Assembly (NCBI GenBank): GCA_902782885.1
Contig: CACZOW010000175.1
Location: 1-7,527, forward strand
Origin: an uncultured Ruminococcus sp.
GTDB taxonomy: Bacteria; Bacillota; Clostridia; UBA1212; UBA1255
Direction: 5' to 3'
Length of the DNA stretch: 7,527 nt
Numbering within the stretch: the first letter of the stretch is position 1; every line of letters begins with the position of its first letter. This document shows, one piece after another, positions 6,293 to 7,527 of this stretch. The notes beneath the pieces are model-generated. The model saw only the letters and a program-made list of their open reading frames with translations, had not been told where the DNA came from and searched no databases. A program made the translations under genes and the position numbers.

Positions 6293-7306
6293 ATGGACGG
6301 ACAGATCGACAACGAAAACCATACAGAAAGCGGAGTTGACCGCGGCGTTGACCGCGAAAACATCGGCGCGGGAGCCGGTGTTGACAACGACTCCGGAAAC
6401 GGCGCATTCAACGGCTCCGGCGGCCGGACGCGCCCGGAGCGCCTTCCGTTTACTTTCGGGAGCATCCTGACCGACGGCTTCTCCTGCTTCAAAGATAATA
6501 TCCGCAGCCTGCTCCTGCTGATACTGGCCGTGACGCTGCCGATGGCGTTGATCCAGGTATTTATGATCGACCGCAATTTTGATTACAGCGGCACGGTGAA
6601 CACGTTCATGGAACTTTACACCGCCGACGCGGCAAGCGGCGCCGAAAGCGAGATCTCGGGTGTCGCCTGGAAGATCATGCTGTACCTGGGCATAAGCGCG
6701 CTGATCTCTTCTGTGTCGCTGATCACGGAAGCCGGCGCCATAATACTGGTAGGCCGGAAGCACGGCTGGATAAGAATGACCGGAGAATCTGTCACGGAGC
6801 CGTTAAGCGACCGGGAACAGCCCGGCTTTTCGGCACTGTTTGAACTGGCGTTCCGCAGTTTTCCGAAACTTTGGCTGACGATGTTTTTTGTGCGCTTCTC
6901 CGTGTTCATGGGGTTTATGCTCTGCTTCATTCCCGGAGTGCTGCTTTATTACGTGTTCCAGTTCTCCGCGTTCAGCGTGGTGTTCTGCGGGCTGTGGGGC
7001 AGAAAGGCGGGATTCGTGTCGTCGCTGGCCACCCGCGTGTACCCTAAACCTTCGCTGATATGCGCGCTCACGTTTTTTGCGGTATCCGAGGTGCTGCTCG
7101 GGCTGGCAATATCCGCGCTGGCGTCGCTTGCCGTTCAGCTCGGACTAGGCGCGGTCGCCGCGGGGATCATTTCCGTTGTGCTCAGGTGCGCGCAGCAGCT
7201 GCTCAGTTTGATGTTTACGATGATGGCGGCAACGCTCTTCGCGCAGATGCTTCCGAAACTCTCACCGATAATCGAGAGCAGCGGCGTGCGCGGCGGCAGA
7301 AAGTAA
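6293..7306 (+). CDS. Multi-pass membrane protein, GPDPase_memb/YciC-like
   Basis: A 337-residue integral membrane protein with about six hydrophobic segments: roughly 70-92, 125-153, 190-212, 214-233, 253-280 and 284-318. The start of the membrane domain (FTFGSILTDGFSCFKDN, 53-69) and the later CFIPGVLLYY segment (211-220) resemble the pattern of the membrane domain found beside glycerophosphodiester phosphodiesterases and in YciC/DUF975-like proteins. The biochemical role of those proteins is mostly unknown. No phosphodiesterase catalytic domain is present. Residues 1-45 form an acidic, Gly/Asn-rich, probably disordered cytoplasmic tail that contains GVDRGVDRENIGAGAGVDND. The ATG at 6293 has no convincing ribosome site, only GGT/GCGG-like bases. 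No other in-frame start lies upstream of the first helix, so translation probably relies on coupling to the preceding gene, 15 bases away. It is last in the unit, followed by a terminator. Confidence 0.82.
   Translation: MDGQIDNENHTESGVDRGVDRENIGAGAGVDNDSGNGAFNGSGGRTRPERLPFTFGSILTDGFSCFKDNIRSLLLLILAVTLPMALIQVFMIDRNFDYSGTVNTFMELYTADAASGAESEISGVAWKIMLYLGISALISSVSLITEAGAIILVGRKHGWIRMTGESVTEPLSDREQPGFSALFELAFRSFPKLWLTMFFVRFSVFMGFMLCFIPGVLLYYVFQFSAFSVVFCGLWGRKAGFVSSLATRVYPKPSLICALTFFAVSEVLLGLAISALASLAVQLGLGAVAAGIISVVLRCAQQLLSLMFTMMAATLFAQMLPKLSPIIESSGVRGGRK
6335..6356 (+). repeat. 12-bp tandem repeat encoding GVDR GVDR
   Basis: GTTGACCGCG occurs at 6335-6344 and again at 6347-6356, in register with the codons, giving two copies of Val-Asp-Arg-Gly-like sequence. 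A third, partial copy (GTTGAC) follows near 6380. This suggests that the disordered N-terminal tail of the membrane protein grew by short duplications. Confidence 0.65.
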
Positions 7307-7320
7307 ATTGAAAACAATAA

Positions 7321-7353
7321 CGGGAGCCTTCTGTTGACTCCCGCTCGTTTTTT
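7321..7353. terminator. Intrinsic terminator, probably bidirectional
   Basis: A 6-bp stem CGGGAG/CTCCCG (7321-7326 with 7338-7343) has an 11-base loop. Four bases later comes a run of six T (7348-7353). It lies 15 bases past the stop of the last operon gene. Read leftward, the same stem is followed by TTATTGTTTTC, so it can also end the truA transcript arriving from the right. Confidence 0.8.
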
Positions 7354-7354
7354 G

Positions 7355-7370
7355 ACCGCGGAGACGCGGT
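7355..7370. other. Compact hairpin with GAGA tetraloop
   Basis: ACCGCG (7355-7360) and CGCGGT (7365-7370) pair perfectly around GAGA, a GNRA-type tetraloop, and are followed by TTTG. It sits directly after the main terminator and 5 bases before the truA stop codon. It may serve as a backup terminator or as a 3'-end stabilising stem. The T-run is too short for a confident terminator call. Confidence 0.5.
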
Positions 7371-7374
7371 TTTG

Positions 7375-7527
7375 TCATATTTCCCGGCTGTCTTTGTAAA
7401 ACACCTCGTGAAGATAAAGTCCGTCCGGCGGCGCGGTCATGCCCGCCCGGGTGCGGTCCCTGGATTCGATGATGAACGGTATATCCGACGGGGCCAGTTT
7501 GCCTTTGTAAACTTCCATCAGCGTGCC
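7375..7527 (-). CDS. truA: tRNA pseudouridine synthase A, C-terminal part
   Basis: Fifty residues plus a TGA stop (7377-7375) are visible; the rest of the gene lies beyond the right edge. TruA converts uridines 38-40 of the tRNA anticodon stem-loop to pseudouridine. The visible peptide begins GTLMEVYKGKLAPSDIP and contains SRDRTRAGMTAPPDGLYL, then HEVFY. This is the standard TruA C-terminus: a (V)GTL.EV..GK helix, then the A.DR..AG.TAPP.GL.L..V.Y block. The catalytic aspartate lies near the N-terminus and cannot be seen. The fragment is too short to show up as a long open frame, but the match is clear. It runs against the CarD-family unit and probably shares the terminator at 7321-7353. In many Bacillota truA sits with ribosomal protein and ecf transporter genes; the neighbours here are outside the window. 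Confidence 0.9.
   Translation of the reverse strand, partial: GTLMEVYKGKLAPSDIPFIIESRDRTRAGMTAPPDGLYLHEVFYKDSREI

Noticed and set aside
5711..6763. A 350-codon open frame on the minus strand across both membrane protein genes.
   Set aside because: It is antisense to two genes with clear hydrophobic segments. Its own product is rich in His, Arg and Gln with no domain pattern, typical of a reverse-frame shadow in GC-rich DNA.
1..7527. Mobile elements, CRISPR arrays, tRNA or rRNA genes, toxin-antitoxin pairs.
   Set aside because: I saw no transposase or integrase motifs, no regularly spaced repeats, no cloverleaf with conserved tRNA boxes, and no small paired frames with ribosome sites.

Overview
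The window looks like a chromosomal segment of a GC-rich member of the Bacillota (Firmicutes), probably an anaerobic Clostridia-type lineage. The main reason is the adjacent pair clpC-radA, which is the tail of the classic ctsR-mcsA-mcsB-clpC-radA stress operon of that phylum, with a CarD/CdnL-type RNA polymerase-binding protein close by. Shine-Dalgarno sites are strong and purine-rich, start codons include GTG, and the only AT-rich patch is a divergent promoter region. No mobile element, CRISPR array, rRNA or tRNA gene was seen. Taxonomy below this level cannot be read from the sequence.

Layout. (1) Bases 2-3771, plus strand: the last ~580 residues of ClpC (5' end outside the window), radA one base later, then after 37 bases a DJ-1/PfpI-family protein with its own strong ribosome binding site. 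This block looks like one transcription unit for protein quality control, DNA repair and possibly carbonyl or oxidative stress. (2) Bases 3772-3829: a short convergent gap with an 8-bp tandem repeat and a hairpin. (3) Bases 3830-5023, minus strand: a complete galactokinase gene standing alone. (4) Bases 5024-5161: an AT-rich divergent promoter region with a good sigma-A-type promoter reading right. (5) Bases 5162-7306, plus strand: a three-gene unit of a CarD-family regulator, a four-helix membrane protein of unknown function, and a roughly six-helix membrane protein resembling the GPDPase_memb/YciC-like superfamily. It ends at a hairpin plus T-run at 7321-7353. (6) Bases 7375-7527, minus strand: the last 50 codons of truA (tRNA pseudouridine synthase), entering from the right edge and converging on the same, probably bidirectional, terminator.

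Most of the window is housekeeping sequence with recognisable catalytic motifs. The least explained part is the CarD-linked pair of membrane proteins. The second has an acidic, Gly/Asn-rich N-terminal tail partly built from a 12-bp DNA repeat. No clearly new molecular system is evident. The unusual points are contextual: no disA directly after radA, an isolated galactokinase with a variant signature motif, and the CarD-membrane protein operon.
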